Part shown: in pieces, positions 31,282-40,996 of the stretch
How the letters are laid out: every line of letters starts with the position of its first letter
Position numbering within the stretch: position 1 is the stretch's first letter
From: Scandinavium goeteborgense
Lineage (GTDB): Bacteria > Pseudomonadota > Gammaproteobacteria > Enterobacterales > Enterobacteriaceae
Reading direction: 5' to 3'
Assembly: GCF_003935895.2 (NCBI RefSeq)
Contig: NZ_CP054058.1
Span: 3,949,177-4,013,176, forward strand
DNA length: 64,000 nucleotides
Notes under the pieces: model-generated
Databases searched by the model: none
The model's input: only the letters and a program-made list of their open reading frames with translations
Told to the model about the DNA's origin: nothing
Program-made: the position numbers and the translations under genes

Positions 31282-31485
31282 ATGTTTGGTAACTTAGGTC
31301 AGGCAAAAAAATATCTCGGTCAGGCGGCGAAGATGCTGATTGGCATCCCGGATTACGATAACTACGTCGAGCACATGCAGACCAATCATCCGGATAAGCC
31401 GTACATGACTTACGAAGAATTCTTCCGCGAGCGCCAGCAAGCGCGCTACGGCGGCAGTGGAGAAGGCGGCGTACGCTGCTGTTAA
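31282..31485 (+). CDS. yjiX: YjiX (YbdD/DUF466 family small protein)
   Basis: A 67-residue protein typical of the small partner encoded after CstA-type transporters (compare cstA-ybdD). It has the conserved [12 protein letters not shown] and [18 protein letters not shown] motifs and ends with two cysteines. It may modulate the transporter, but its function is unproven. Confidence 0.95.
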   Translation: MFGNLGQAKKYLGQAAKMLIGIPDYDNYVEHMQTNHPDKPYMTYEEFFRERQQARYGGSGEGGVRCC

Positions 31486-31495
31486 AGGAGAGACA

Positions 31496-32452
31496 ATGAA
31501 TCCGATCCCCGTCACCCTACTCACCGGTTTTCTCGGCGCAGGTAAAACCACGCTGCTGCGCCACATCCTCAATGCGGATCACGGGTTCAAAATTGCCGTG
31601 ATCGAAAACGAGTTCGGCGAAGTCTCGATGGACGATCAGCTGATTGGCGATCGCGCCACGCAGATAACCACCCTGACCAACGGCTGTATTTGCTGCAGTC
31701 GATCCAACGAACTGGAAGACGCGCTGCTGGATCTGCTCGACGGTCGCGATCGCGGCGATATCGAATTCGACCGGTTGATCATCGAATGCACCGGCATGGC
31801 CGATCCCGGCCCGATCGTGCAGACCTTTTTCTCTCATGAGATCCTCTGCGAGCGCTACATACTCGACGGGGTGATCGCCCTGGTCGACGCCGTTCACGCT
31901 GACGATCAGATGAATCAGTTCACGCTGGCACAGTCGCAAGTGGGTTATGCAGATCGCATTTTGCTGACCAAAACCGACGTGGTGCAAGACACGGAAAAAC
32001 TCAGTGAGCGCCTGACGCGCATCAACGCCCGCGCACCGATTTACACCGTGACGCACGGCGACATTGACCTCGAACACCTGTTCAACACCAACGGTTTTAT
32101 GCTCGAAGAAAACGTCATCCAGCCGAAGCCGCGTTTCCACTTTATGGCGGACAAGCAAAACGACATCTCATCGATTGTGGTCGAACTCGATTACCCGGTC
32201 GACATCAGCGACGTTTCCCGCGTAATGGAAAACCTGCTGCTTGATTTCGCGGATAAGCTGTTGCGTTACAAAGGGATGTTATGGATTGACGGCGAGCCGA
32301 ACCGCCTGCTGTTCCAGGGCGTGCAACGCCTGTACAGCGCCGACTGGGACCGCCCGTGGAGTGACGAAACCCCGCACAGCGTGCTGGTGTTTATCGGCGT
32401 TCAATTACCGGAAGCGGAAATCCGTCAAGCGTTTGCGGGACTGAAGCGCTAA
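31496..32452 (+). CDS. yjiA: COG0523 GTPase YjiA
   Basis: A 318-residue G3E GTPase with Walker A GFLGAGKTTL, the metal-binding CxCC motif GCICCS, Walker B ECTGMADP and the TKTD base-recognition motif. E. coli YjiA binds zinc and cobalt and hydrolyses GTP slowly; its role in metal handling is not settled. ATG 31496 follows AAAGGAGAGAC 10 bases after yjiX and gives the E. coli length. Confidence 0.95.
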   Translation: MNPIPVTLLTGFLGAGKTTLLRHILNADHGFKIAVIENEFGEVSMDDQLIGDRATQITTLTNGCICCSRSNELEDALLDLLDGRDRGDIEFDRLIIECTGMADPGPIVQTFFSHEILCERYILDGVIALVDAVHADDQMNQFTLAQSQVGYADRILLTKTDVVQDTEKLSERLTRINARAPIYTVTHGDIDLEHLFNTNGFMLEENVIQPKPRFHFMADKQNDISSIVVELDYPVDISDVSRVMENLLLDFADKLLRYKGMLWIDGEPNRLLFQGVQRLYSADWDRPWSDETPHSVLVFIGVQLPEAEIRQAFAGLKR

Positions 32453-32459
32453 CAGCACG

Positions 32460-32541
32460 ATGCCCGGTGGCGCTCCGCTTACCGGGCCTACGGGCCATAC
32501 AGTTGTAGGCCCGGCCAGCAACGCGCCGCCAGGCATGGCAA
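32460..32541. repeat. REP pair after yjiA
   Basis: Inverted REP units, GCCCGGTGGCGCTCCG...CCGGGCCTAC and GTAGGCCCGGCCAG...GCCGCCAGGC. Confidence 0.8.
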
Positions 32542-32560
32542 TTAAGTGCGGCCTGATGCC

Positions 32561-32870
32561 CTCTCCCCGGCCCTCTCCCACAGGGAGAGGGAGAAAAACA
32601 GCGCTACACTATTCCCTCTCCCTTCGGAAGAGGGCCAGGGAGATGGCGAAAAACAGCGCTACACTATTCCCTCTCCCTTCGGAAGAGGGCTAGGGAGATG
32701 GTGAAAAACAGCGCTACACTATTCCTTCTCTCTTCGGAAGAGGGCTAGGGAGATGGTGAAAAACAGCGCTACACTATTCCCTCTCCCTCCGGGAGAGGGC
32801 TAGGGAGAGGGCGACAATCCACGCTGGCCTTTCCCCTCTCCCCTATGGGGAGAGGGCCAGGGTGAGGGGA
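32561..32870. repeat. Tandem 55-bp palindromic repeat array
   Basis: Four consecutive 55-base units start at 32594, 32649, 32704 and 32759. Each begins AAAAACAGCGCTACACTATT and contains the hairpin CCCTCTCCCTTCGGAAGAGGG. Single related hairpins of CCCTCTCCC/GGGAGAGGG flank the array (32573-32593 and 32835-32858). Units differ by a few bases. No gene is visible in 32453-32883. It resembles an amplified intergenic palindromic element between convergent genes. Confidence 0.85.
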
Positions 32871-32883
32871 ATCCCGCAGAAAA

Positions 32884-34239
32884 CTATAACAACGACTCAG
32901 GCAACGTAATTACCCACAGCTCGCTATCAGACTCCGGTTTTTCCAGCGGTTTCACCGCAATCGTCGTCGCCACCGCCTGATCATCCACCGTCAATTTTCC
33001 CTGCTCATTCACCCAATAATCCTTCAGTTTCTTCCCTTCTACCGGGCTTTTCAGCGTCGTTTTCACGCCAAAATCATTATCGTTCGCCACCGCCAGCGTC
33101 TTGCCGTCGATCAGCGCCATCCCTTCCGCTTTTTCCTGCTGCCAACCTAATTTACGCAGATCCACCGCCAGTGATTTACTCGCCAGTTGGATCCCACGCT
33201 TCGCCAGTTGATCCGCACTATCAAACTCTGCGTATTCGCCCGGCTTATCAAACGCCGCCAGATCTGAAGCCTTGCTCAAGTCCACCTTATAGATGTTATT
33301 GCGCATCACATCGTCTTTATCGCCTCCCTGCTCAATCAGCAAAATGTGTTCGTTATCCAGCGCCACGATATCGCCGATTTTGGCGTCGCTGTTTTTGCTG
33401 TAGACGTTATCAATCGGATAGCCATACATCACGGTTTTGCCGGTCGCCGGGTCGAAGCTCACCAGACGGGTGAACAGCGCTTTTTTCTTACTCTTACCGT
33501 CGATATCCAGCGTGCTCTGCACCGCCGCGATAATGCGCCCATCCGGCATCCGGGTGATGCCCTCAAAGCCACGGTTTGGCTGGCGCCACTTGATAATATT
33601 CGGCAAACCACCAGCAATCGATTTCTCACCTTCGCCCGCCTGCGGGCCGTGCGTCGCAATGATTTTGCCGCTGCTGTCGACATTAACAATGAACGGGCCG
33701 TATTCGTCGCACAGCCAGAAACCGCCTTTACCGTCCGGCGTGATGCCCTCGGTATCCAGCCCGCGATTATCACCACTCAACGCTTTCATTGTGTCGCTGA
33801 ACGCCACTTCATTGGTCGAGCCGATCACCCCGCTTTGCAGCGGCAGCCCGTTGATATTGCCTTTGTCGTCATGCAGCGGGCGCGCATCGGTCGCCTCGGC
33901 TTTGCCGTTTTCCACCCTAATCGACATCAGCATCGGCGCGAAATCAGGCGTCACGAAAATCTTTGCTTCCTGCTTACCCACGCTCGGCGAATCGGCGTTC
34001 GGACCACGATCCGTCACCGTCGCAAACGTCAGGGCATCGCCCTGCTTGCCGGTGAACAGCAAACCAGAGCCGATTCCTACCGGCAATCCGTTTGGAAACG
34101 CCTGCGCAAACGCGCCGTTATAGCTGACATGCGAGCCTTCCGGAAAACTCACCACATAATGCTCCGCGGTCGGTTCTGCGGCCAGCGCAGAGAAAGAAAG
34201 CGCACTGCTTATTACCAGAGGAATCAGTTTAATTTTCAT
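32884..34239 (-). CDS. Secreted esterase-like protein of the phytase-like family
   Basis: A 451-residue exported protein. The signal peptide is LIPLVISSALSFSALAA, and the mature part is a beta-propeller-like phytase-like domain (VTDRGPNAD, GLDTEGITPDGKGGFWLCDEYGP, GFEGITRMPDGRI). Related proteins are annotated as having esterase-like activity of the phytase family. ATG 34239 follows AAAAGGTGA. A three-repeat Pho box 47-75 bases upstream predicts induction by phosphate starvation, supporting a periplasmic role in phosphate scavenging. The substrate is not known. It is not in this place in E. coli K-12. Confidence 0.85.
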   Translation of the reverse strand: MKIKLIPLVISSALSFSALAAEPTAEHYVVSFPEGSHVSYNGAFAQAFPNGLPVGIGSGLLFTGKQGDALTFATVTDRGPNADSPSVGKQEAKIFVTPDFAPMLMSIRVENGKAEATDARPLHDDKGNINGLPLQSGVIGSTNEVAFSDTMKALSGDNRGLDTEGITPDGKGGFWLCDEYGPFIVNVDSSGKIIATHGPQAGEGEKSIAGGLPNIIKWRQPNRGFEGITRMPDGRIIAAVQSTLDIDGKSKKKALFTRLVSFDPATGKTVMYGYPIDNVYSKNSDAKIGDIVALDNEHILLIEQGGDKDDVMRNNIYKVDLSKASDLAAFDKPGEYAEFDSADQLAKRGIQLASKSLAVDLRKLGWQQEKAEGMALIDGKTLAVANDNDFGVKTTLKSPVEGKKLKDYWVNEQGKLTVDDQAVATTIAVKPLEKPESDSELWVITLPESLL

Positions 34240-34285
34240 GTTGTTGTCACCTTTTTTATGCGTGCGAACACCATAGGAATGCCAA

Positions 34286-34314
34286 ATGACAGAAAGATGA
34301 CGGAAGCATGACAG
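34286..34314 (-). promoter_or_regulatory. PhoB box (three half-sites)
   Basis: On the minus strand CTGTCAT, CCGTCAT and CTGTCAT occur with exact 11-base spacing (34314-34308, 34303-34297 and 34292-34286), as in PhoB-bound promoters. A weak -10 (TATGGT) follows at about 10 bases. The remainder of 34315-34569 should carry the divergent xapA promoter; nothing definite is seen. Confidence 0.8.
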
Positions 34315-34569
34315 AATGAGGATTCGAGGCATCATTTTCGCGCACAACCTCACCCATTGAACCCCATCACACTTCCGCCATGCACTTTTCCGCTATCCAC
34401 ACGCCATATCCTCGCCCTTACTTCGTAACCTATTGAAATTCCGTTGAGCGGCCTGGTTTTCACACTGAATCATTCGTAAAACACTATCAATATCCCCTTT
34501 TATCCAATTGGATTCCCCATCGTTCACTCCACAGAATGAGCAGATACCTAACGCATTCAGGAGTTTTTT

Positions 34570-35403
34570 ATGTCTCATTCCGTGATTAACGACACCCCTT
34601 ACGAAGCCGTGGAAATCCTCAAGGCTGCGAAGCCTGGTTTTACACCGCGCATCGCGTTTATCCTCGGTTCTGGCCTCGGCGTGCTGGCCGATAAGCTTGA
34701 TAACAAAACCGTTATCTCATACGAAAAACTGCCGGGCTTCCCGGTCAGCACTGTGATTGGGCACGCGGGTGAAGTGGTGATGGGCTCGCTGCACGGCGTG
34801 GACCTCATCTGCATGAAGGGTCGCGGGCACTTCTACGAAGGCGTCGGGATGGGCATCATGACCCACGCGGTGCGCACCTTTAAGCTGCTCGGCTGTGAAT
34901 TTATGTTCTGCACCAACGCGGCGGGCTCGCTCAACCCGAATATTCCCGCCGGAAGCCTGGTAGCGCTGAACGACCACATCAACACCATGCCGTCTACGCC
35001 ACTGGTTGGCCCGAACGACGATCGCTTTGGCCCGCGTTTCTTTAGCCTCGCCAACGCCTATGACAAAGAGCTGCGCGCGAAACTCCAGCACACCGCCGGT
35101 GATTTGGGCCTGACGCTACATGAAGGCGTTTTCGTTTCCTATCCAGGACCCAACTTCGAGACCGCAGCCGAAATCCGCATGATGCAAAACATGGGCGGCG
35201 ATGTGGTTGGCATGTCTGTGGTGCCGGAAGTTATCGTGGCGCGCCATTGCGGCCTGAAAGTGCTGGCAGTATCAGCGATCACCAACATGGCGGAAGGCCT
35301 GAGCGACGTGGAGCTGTCTCACGAACAAACCCTGAAATGCGCGGCGATGGTCACCGATGATTTTATTCGCCTGATTAGCCAGTTCGTGAAGAACTGCCGC
35401 TAA
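34570..35403 (+). CDS. xapA: Purine nucleoside phosphorylase II (xanthosine phosphorylase)
   Basis: A 277-residue trimeric-type purine nucleoside phosphorylase, close to E. coli XapA (also 277 aa). It has FILGSGLG for phosphate binding, MKGRGHFYEG, and FCTNAAGS ... NDHINTMP ... VSYPGPNFETAAEIRMM ... MSVVPEV in the purine and ribose site. It releases bases from xanthosine, inosine and guanosine. It is preceded by CAGGAG and followed by a transporter and a LysR regulator, as in E. coli, although the transporter differs. Confidence 0.93.
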   Translation: MSHSVINDTPYEAVEILKAAKPGFTPRIAFILGSGLGVLADKLDNKTVISYEKLPGFPVSTVIGHAGEVVMGSLHGVDLICMKGRGHFYEGVGMGIMTHAVRTFKLLGCEFMFCTNAAGSLNPNIPAGSLVALNDHINTMPSTPLVGPNDDRFGPRFFSLANAYDKELRAKLQHTAGDLGLTLHEGVFVSYPGPNFETAAEIRMMQNMGGDVVGMSVVPEVIVARHCGLKVLAVSAITNMAEGLSDVELSHEQTLKCAAMVTDDFIRLISQFVKNCR

Positions 35404-35448
35404 GTTCCCGTCCAACGGCGGGCGCGTTGCCCGCCAGGAGAAATGCAG

Positions 35449-36648
35449 ATGTCAGAAAATTATTCTCGCGGCAGTCTGAATGCGATTTCGTATCTGAGCT
35501 ATTACTTCGTCGGCGCGCTGGTCTCGACGCTCGGCATTGTCCTCGGCCCGTTGTGCGCCGCATTCAACAAAGATCCGAGCTTTATCGGCCAGGTCTTTAC
35601 GCTGATGAACATCGGTATGTTCGTGCCGATCATGCTCGGCGGGATCCTGATGAAAAAATGGGGGCTGCAAAAGCCGCTGGTGATCGCCGCCGCGCTGACC
35701 ATCCTGATCAGCGCCCTGCTGTTCGTCACCCCGACGCTGACCATGTTTAGCGTGGCGGTCGCCATCATCGGCGCTTGCGGCGGTATCTTTATGACCATCG
35801 GCAGCTATCTGGTAGTTCGCATCAATCCGGACGAAAAAAGCCGTTCGTCGAGCCTGATTTTCACTGACTTCTTCTTCAGCCTGGCGGGTGCCACGCTCTC
35901 ATTCCTGCTGGCATGGCTGTTTAAAATGGGGGCGAGCTGGATAGCGATGTACGGCATTATGGGCGGCCTCGGCGTGCTGATGTTGATCCTGACGTTACGC
36001 AGCCGTTATCCGGCTACCGAAGCGCCGGTCGAAACGCATCAAGAAATGACCCGCAGCGAGCCCTGGGGCCGTTCGGTGTGGCTGCTGTGCGGCGCGCTGT
36101 TCCTGTTCCTGCTGGCCGAACCGATTTTTACCCTGTGGACGCCGGGCTATTTGCAGTGGCGTTTCCAGCTACTGCCAGAGCAGGCGGCGCTGTATACCAC
36201 CGTCTATTGGGTGGCGAAAGCGACTGGGCTGTTCCTCAACCAGTTCACCGTGAAATGGATGAAGCTGCGTACGTTCCTGCTGATCTGTACCGCCGTCGGC
36301 CTGGGCTCGATAGCGCTGATCGGCAACAGCACCAATACAACGCTGATTTTGATTGCCTGCGGGGCGTTCGGCTTCTTTAACTCCGGGTTGTTCTCCGGCC
36401 TGATGAGCTACGGAACGTTGCAGGTCAGCCGCAGTTCACCGACGCTGATCTCCGCCTTACTGACCTGCGGCACCGTCGGCACGCTGCTGTTCGCCACCGT
36501 CTCGTCACTGGTCAACAGCCGTTATGGCCTGCACGGCGCGGTAAATGCCTCAACCTGCGCCTACGCGCTGTTGCTGGTGACGCTGCTGGCGGCCATCGCC
36601 TGTAGCAAAGCGGAAAGCCTGCATCAGGGCGAGGCGGTCGCGGTTTGA
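35449..36648 (+). CDS. MFS transporter of the TsgA type in the xap cluster
   Basis: A 399-residue major-facilitator permease with 12 helices. Sequence features (SYYFVGALVSTLG, FTDFFFSLAGA, LTCGTVGTLL) resemble TsgA rather than XapB, the nucleoside:H+ symporter (NHS family) that occupies this slot in E. coli. The position between xapA and a XapR-like gene suggests nucleoside or base uptake. Of two in-frame ATGs (35443 and 35449), the second is better spaced from the CAGGAG ribosome site. Confidence 0.83.
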   Translation: MSENYSRGSLNAISYLSYYFVGALVSTLGIVLGPLCAAFNKDPSFIGQVFTLMNIGMFVPIMLGGILMKKWGLQKPLVIAAALTILISALLFVTPTLTMFSVAVAIIGACGGIFMTIGSYLVVRINPDEKSRSSSLIFTDFFFSLAGATLSFLLAWLFKMGASWIAMYGIMGGLGVLMLILTLRSRYPATEAPVETHQEMTRSEPWGRSVWLLCGALFLFLLAEPIFTLWTPGYLQWRFQLLPEQAALYTTVYWVAKATGLFLNQFTVKWMKLRTFLLICTAVGLGSIALIGNSTNTTLILIACGAFGFFNSGLFSGLMSYGTLQVSRSSPTLISALLTCGTVGTLLFATVSSLVNSRYGLHGAVNASTCAYALLLVTLLAAIACSKAESLHQGEAVAV

Positions 36649-36704
36649 CAGCCTTTCGGGAGGGTTGCATCATACCGCCCTCCTCCTTCTTTTCGGTGCC
36701 CGGC

Positions 36705-37625
36705 ATGCTCGATCCACAGGCCAACAGCCGCGTTCGTTTTCGGATGCTGCGCTACTTCCAGACCCTCGCCGACGAGCTGCATTTTGGCCGCGCTGCCGCA
36801 AAGCTGAACATCTCCCAGCCGCCGCTCAGTATGCAAATCAAAGAGCTGGAGGAGATCCTCGGCGTGGCGTTGTTTGAGCGCTCCAGCCGTAAAGTCGCGT
36901 TGACCCACGCCGGAAAAGTGCTGAAAGCGGAAGTCGACAGACTCCTCAGTGCCACCGAACAATCGCTGAATTACGTGCGCCAGATTGGCCGCAGCGAGAA
37001 ACAGCACATCAACATTGGCGTGATCGGTAGCGCGATGTGGGGCCCACTGCTGACGCGCATGAAGGCGTTTCGCGAAGCCAATCCGGAGGTGAACTGGTCG
37101 CTGCATGAGTTGGGCCAGCAGGAACAAACCGAAGCGCTGCGCGCACGAACCATCGATATCGCCATTAACCGCAACGTTATCCCGCACGTAGAAGCGAAGA
37201 TCCGCTGCCAGCTATTCGCCCGGGAAGCGGTTTGCGTGGCGGTGCATGAGAGCGATCCGCTGTGCGCTCGCGCCACGATTTCCCTGAAAGATCTGGCCGA
37301 TCGCGCCTTTATCTCGCTCTCCTTCAACCGCAGCGATTTCGCCCGTCAGGTGTATGACAATTGTCTGGATCTGGGCGTGTCGCCGCTGATCACCCATCAG
37401 GTTTTTGAGCCACAAACCGCGCTGGCGCTGGTCAGCACTGGAAACGGCGTGTCACTGCTGCCCGAATCTTGCGCGCTGATCCACTGGCCCGGCGTTGCTT
37501 TTTTGCGACTCGAAGAGTCGATCCCCGCCGATCTCTATGCGCTGTGGTACGACGAACCGTTGCCGGATCTTTTCGTCCGCTTTTTACAGGCGCTGCGCGA
37601 CGAATCAGCGTCCCCCGCCGTGTGA
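36705..37625 (+). CDS. xapR: LysR-family regulator of the xap cluster (XapR-like)
   Basis: A 306-residue LysR-type activator. It has an N-terminal winged helix (LRYFQTLADELHFGRAAAKLNISQPPLSMQIKELE) followed by a substrate-binding-like domain (IGVIGSAMWG, EPQTALALVSTGNGVSLLPES). It aligns along its whole length with E. coli XapR, which activates xapAB with xanthosine. The frame is open to 36645; ATG 36705 leaves about 13 residues before the first helix, normal for the family, but the ribosome site is weak. Confidence 0.82.
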   Translation: MLDPQANSRVRFRMLRYFQTLADELHFGRAAAKLNISQPPLSMQIKELEEILGVALFERSSRKVALTHAGKVLKAEVDRLLSATEQSLNYVRQIGRSEKQHINIGVIGSAMWGPLLTRMKAFREANPEVNWSLHELGQQEQTEALRARTIDIAINRNVIPHVEAKIRCQLFAREAVCVAVHESDPLCARATISLKDLADRAFISLSFNRSDFARQVYDNCLDLGVSPLITHQVFEPQTALALVSTGNGVSLLPESCALIHWPGVAFLRLEESIPADLYALWYDEPLPDLFVRFLQALRDESASPAV

Positions 37626-37680
37626 CGCATTATTCAGGGCTATAGTGTAAAAAGGTCACATTCACCCACAGGATGTTTTC

Positions 37681-39573
37681 ATGGACCAGACGGCACTGGC
37701 GACGGAAAACGACACGGCACAAAAATCCCCTAACGCACTGCTGCTGGCAGGCAGCGCACTCGGCGTGGTGTTCGGCGATATCGGCACCAGCCCGCTGTAT
37801 ACCCTCAAAACCGTCATCCTGCTTTCCGGCAGTAGCCCGACACCGGGCATCATTCTCGGCCTGCTGTCGCTGATTATCTGGACGCTGATCCTCGTCACCT
37901 CGATAAAATACGCGGCCTTCGCAATGCGCATTGCTAACCGTGGCGAAGGCGGGATCATGGCGCTGATGTCACTGTTGCAGCACAACGGTAAAGGCCGGAC
38001 GCTGATCATCTTTGCCGGACTGCTCGGCGCGGCGCTGATATACGGCGACGGGGCCATCACCCCGGCGATCTCCGTCCTGTCGGCGCTCGAGGGGTTGCAC
38101 ATCGTATTCCCCGAAGCCCAGCATCTGATTTTACCGGGCACCGTGGCGATCCTGGTGGCGCTGTTTGCCATTCAGCCTTTTGGCACGGCCAAAATCGGCA
38201 TCGTGTTCGGCCCAATCATGATGCTGTGGTTCCTGGTGATTGCCGGGTTGGGCATCTGGGGGATAACCCAGCATCCGGCTGTGCTGATGGCGATTAACCC
38301 GTATTACGGCGTGCATTTTTTGCTGTCGCACGGATTCGTCAGTTTTCTGGTGCTTGGCGGGGTGTTCCTGTGCGTGACGGGAGCGGAAGCGCTGTACGCC
38401 GACATGGGCCATTTCGGTAAAAAACCCATCTGGATAGCGTGGTTTGGCCTGGTGTTCCCGAGCCTGCTGCTGAACTATGCCGGGCAGTCGGCGTTGCTGC
38501 TGTCCGGCGGGGATATCTCGCACAACATCTTCTTTCGCCTGTGTCCGCCCGCGCTGCAAATCCCGCTGGTGATCCTCGCCACGCTCGCCACAATCATTGC
38601 CAGCCAGGCCATTATTACCGGTGCCTTTTCGATGACGCGCCAGACTATTCAGCTCGGCTGGCTGCCGCGTCTGCGGATCAAACAGACGGCAGAAGATAAC
38701 TACGGCCAGATTTACATCGGCATCGTCAACTGGCTGCTGATGGTGGCGACGGTGTTCCTCGCGGTATTCTTCCGCTCGTCCGATAACCTCGCCGCCGCGT
38801 ACGGCATCGCGGTGTCGTTAACTATGCTGATGACCTCCGGCCTGCTGTACGTCGCCATGCGGCGGATTTGGCACTGGAACCGCACCGCCAGCGCGCTGGC
38901 CGCCCTGCTGTTCCTGACCATCGATACCTGTTTCCTGATTGCCAACCTGATTAAGGTGCTGGAAGGCGGTTATATTCCGCTGCTGCTGGCCGCCGTGATT
39001 TGCTGCGTGATGGTTATCTGGCATCGCGGTCACACCGCCACGCTGCGGGCGCTGAACGATACCGGCATGGACACAGCGACCTTTTTCGACAAACTTCGCG
39101 AGAGCGATATCCCCCGCGGACCGGGCGCGGCGGTGTTTTTAACCCGCTCGCAAAGCGGTGTTCCGCCGGTAATGCGCTGGCACGTGATACGCAATCGCGC
39201 ATTGCAGCAGCAGGTCATGGCCTTGACCGTTACCATTCTCAACGTGCCGCACATTGCCAATGTGAACCGGCTGGTGATCCGCAAAGCCGCGCCCGGCTAC
39301 TGGCGCGCGGTAGCCTATTACGGTTTTATGGAACATCCGAACATCCCGGCATTACAGTACGACATCAAGAAGCGAAACTGCCCGTTTGAACTGGCCGACG
39401 CCACCTACTATTTGGGCCATGAAATGCTGGTCGGACGCGAAGACGGACAAGGTATCGCCCAATGGCAGCGCCGCTGTTTCGCGTTCATGGTCCGCAACTG
39501 CACGCACGCCACGCACTATTACAAACTGCCCGGCGATCAGGTGGTGGAGATTAGCCGCCGGGTGGCGATTTAA
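37681..39573 (+). CDS. kup-like: KUP-family potassium transporter
   Basis: A 630-residue K+:H+ symporter with 12 membrane helices to about residue 450 and a cytosolic C-terminal domain. KUP hallmarks are VFGDIGTSPLYTLKT, IYGDGAITPAISVLSA and CVTGAEALYADMGHFG. E. coli keeps its only kup near rbsD, so this is either a second copy or a relocated one. It follows the xap regulator by 55 bases without an evident link. Confidence 0.92.
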   Translation: MDQTALATENDTAQKSPNALLLAGSALGVVFGDIGTSPLYTLKTVILLSGSSPTPGIILGLLSLIIWTLILVTSIKYAAFAMRIANRGEGGIMALMSLLQHNGKGRTLIIFAGLLGAALIYGDGAITPAISVLSALEGLHIVFPEAQHLILPGTVAILVALFAIQPFGTAKIGIVFGPIMMLWFLVIAGLGIWGITQHPAVLMAINPYYGVHFLLSHGFVSFLVLGGVFLCVTGAEALYADMGHFGKKPIWIAWFGLVFPSLLLNYAGQSALLLSGGDISHNIFFRLCPPALQIPLVILATLATIIASQAIITGAFSMTRQTIQLGWLPRLRIKQTAEDNYGQIYIGIVNWLLMVATVFLAVFFRSSDNLAAAYGIAVSLTMLMTSGLLYVAMRRIWHWNRTASALAALLFLTIDTCFLIANLIKVLEGGYIPLLLAAVICCVMVIWHRGHTATLRALNDTGMDTATFFDKLRESDIPRGPGAAVFLTRSQSGVPPVMRWHVIRNRALQQQVMALTVTILNVPHIANVNRLVIRKAAPGYWRAVAYYGFMEHPNIPALQYDIKKRNCPFELADATYYLGHEMLVGREDGQGIAQWQRRCFAFMVRNCTHATHYYKLPGDQVVEISRRVAI

Positions 39574-39618
39574 TGCCAGGCTTTGCACTTCACCGCCGTC
39601 CCGCTCTATGCTTACAGC

Positions 39619-40899
39619 ATGGATAAATTAGCTGAACTCAAACGCGCCAAACTTCTGGCGCTCTCATTGCTGCTCATTGCGGCAGCCATTTTCGTGACCA
39701 CGCTGTTTCTGCCCCCTGCACGTTGGGTCAGCGCGTTGAAAGCCATTTCCGAGGCGGCGATGGTCGGCGCGCTGGCAGACTGGTTCGCGGTCGTCGCGCT
39801 GTTTCGTCGCGTACCGCTGCCCTTCATTTCTCGTCATACGGCGATTATTCCGCGCAATAAAGACCGAATCGGTGACAATCTTGGCCATTTCGTGCAGGAA
39901 AAGTTTCTCGACACTCAGTCGCTGGTGAACTTAATCCAGAAGCATGAACCGGCGTTGATGATGGGTAACTGGTTCAGCCAGCCCGAAAACGCCCAGCGTG
40001 TGGGGCAACATCTGATTAAGGTGATGGGCGGTTTTCTCGAGCTGGCCGATGATTCGCGCATTCAGGGCCTGCTTAAACGCGCGGTGCATAAGGCGATTGA
40101 TAAGGTCGATTTAACCGGCACTAGCGCGGTGATGCTGGAAAGCATGACCAAAAACAATCGTCATCAGAAGCTGCTCGATGCGCTGATTGCGCAGCTGATA
40201 GCCCTGCTCCAGCGCGACAGCAGCCGTGAATTTATCGCCCGACAAATCATTCACTGGCTGGAGAAAGAGCACCCGCTGAAAGCCAAAATCCTGCCGACCG
40301 AATGGCTCGGCGAACACAGCGCCGAGATGGTCACCGAGGCGGTAAATACACTGCTGGACGATGTCAGCCAGGACAGCGCGCATCAGGTGCGCCACGCGTT
40401 TGATAAAGCGGTGAGAAAGCTTATCGACAACCTGAAAACCGATCCGGAGATGGCCGAGAAGGCGGAGAACATCAAGCGCTACCTGAAAGACGACGAAGCG
40501 TTTAACCGTTATCTGGGGGAAATGTGGGCCGATCTGCGTCAGTGGCTGAAGAACGATCTGCAAACGGAGGATTCGCGCACGCAGAAGCGGATTGCGGAAG
40601 CCGGAATGTGGCTCGGTGAAGCGCTGGTGAATGACGGCGCGCTGCGAGCCTCGCTCAACGGGCACCTCGAACAGGCTGCACGCCGGGTGGCGCCTGACTT
40701 CGCCAAATTCCTCACCCGTCATATCAGCGACACGGTGAAAAGCTGGGACGCGCGGGATATGTCGCATCAGATTGAGCTGAACATCGGCAAGGATCTGCAG
40801 TTTATCCGCATCAACGGCACGCTGGTTGGCGGCACGATTGGCCTGATTTTATGGCTGTTGTCGCAGCTCCCGGCGCTGGTGATGCCGTTGATTCATTAA
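39619..40899 (+). CDS. yjiN: DUF445 membrane protein YjiN
   Basis: A 426-residue protein, the same length as E. coli YjiN. N-terminal helix [34 protein letters not shown] motif of DUF445, a long alpha-helical middle, and a C-terminal helix ([21 protein letters not shown]). It is probably an inner-membrane protein with a large soluble domain. ATG 39619 was chosen by alignment. The function is unknown. Confidence 0.93.
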   Translation: MDKLAELKRAKLLALSLLLIAAAIFVTTLFLPPARWVSALKAISEAAMVGALADWFAVVALFRRVPLPFISRHTAIIPRNKDRIGDNLGHFVQEKFLDTQSLVNLIQKHEPALMMGNWFSQPENAQRVGQHLIKVMGGFLELADDSRIQGLLKRAVHKAIDKVDLTGTSAVMLESMTKNNRHQKLLDALIAQLIALLQRDSSREFIARQIIHWLEKEHPLKAKILPTEWLGEHSAEMVTEAVNTLLDDVSQDSAHQVRHAFDKAVRKLIDNLKTDPEMAEKAENIKRYLKDDEAFNRYLGEMWADLRQWLKNDLQTEDSRTQKRIAEAGMWLGEALVNDGALRASLNGHLEQAARRVAPDFAKFLTRHISDTVKSWDARDMSHQIELNIGKDLQFIRINGTLVGGTIGLILWLLSQLPALVMPLIH

Positions 40900-40903
40900 C
40901 GCT

Positions 40904-40978
40904 GTGCCCGGCGGCGCTACGCTTGCCGGGCCTACAAAACCGTAGGCCCGATAAGCGCCAGCGCCATCGGGCAAAAAA
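40904..40978. repeat. REP pair between yjiN and the DUF2955 gene
   Basis: Inverted REP units, GCCCGGCGGCGCTACG...CCGGGCCTAC and GTAGGCCCGATAAG...GCCATCGGGC, between convergent genes. Confidence 0.8.
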
Positions 40979-40996
40979 CGCTTACCGGTCTGCGAC

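Noticed and set aside
32594-32813. The regularly spaced 55-base repeats as a possible CRISPR array.
   Set aside because: Units are directly adjacent with no unique spacers, and no cas genes are present.
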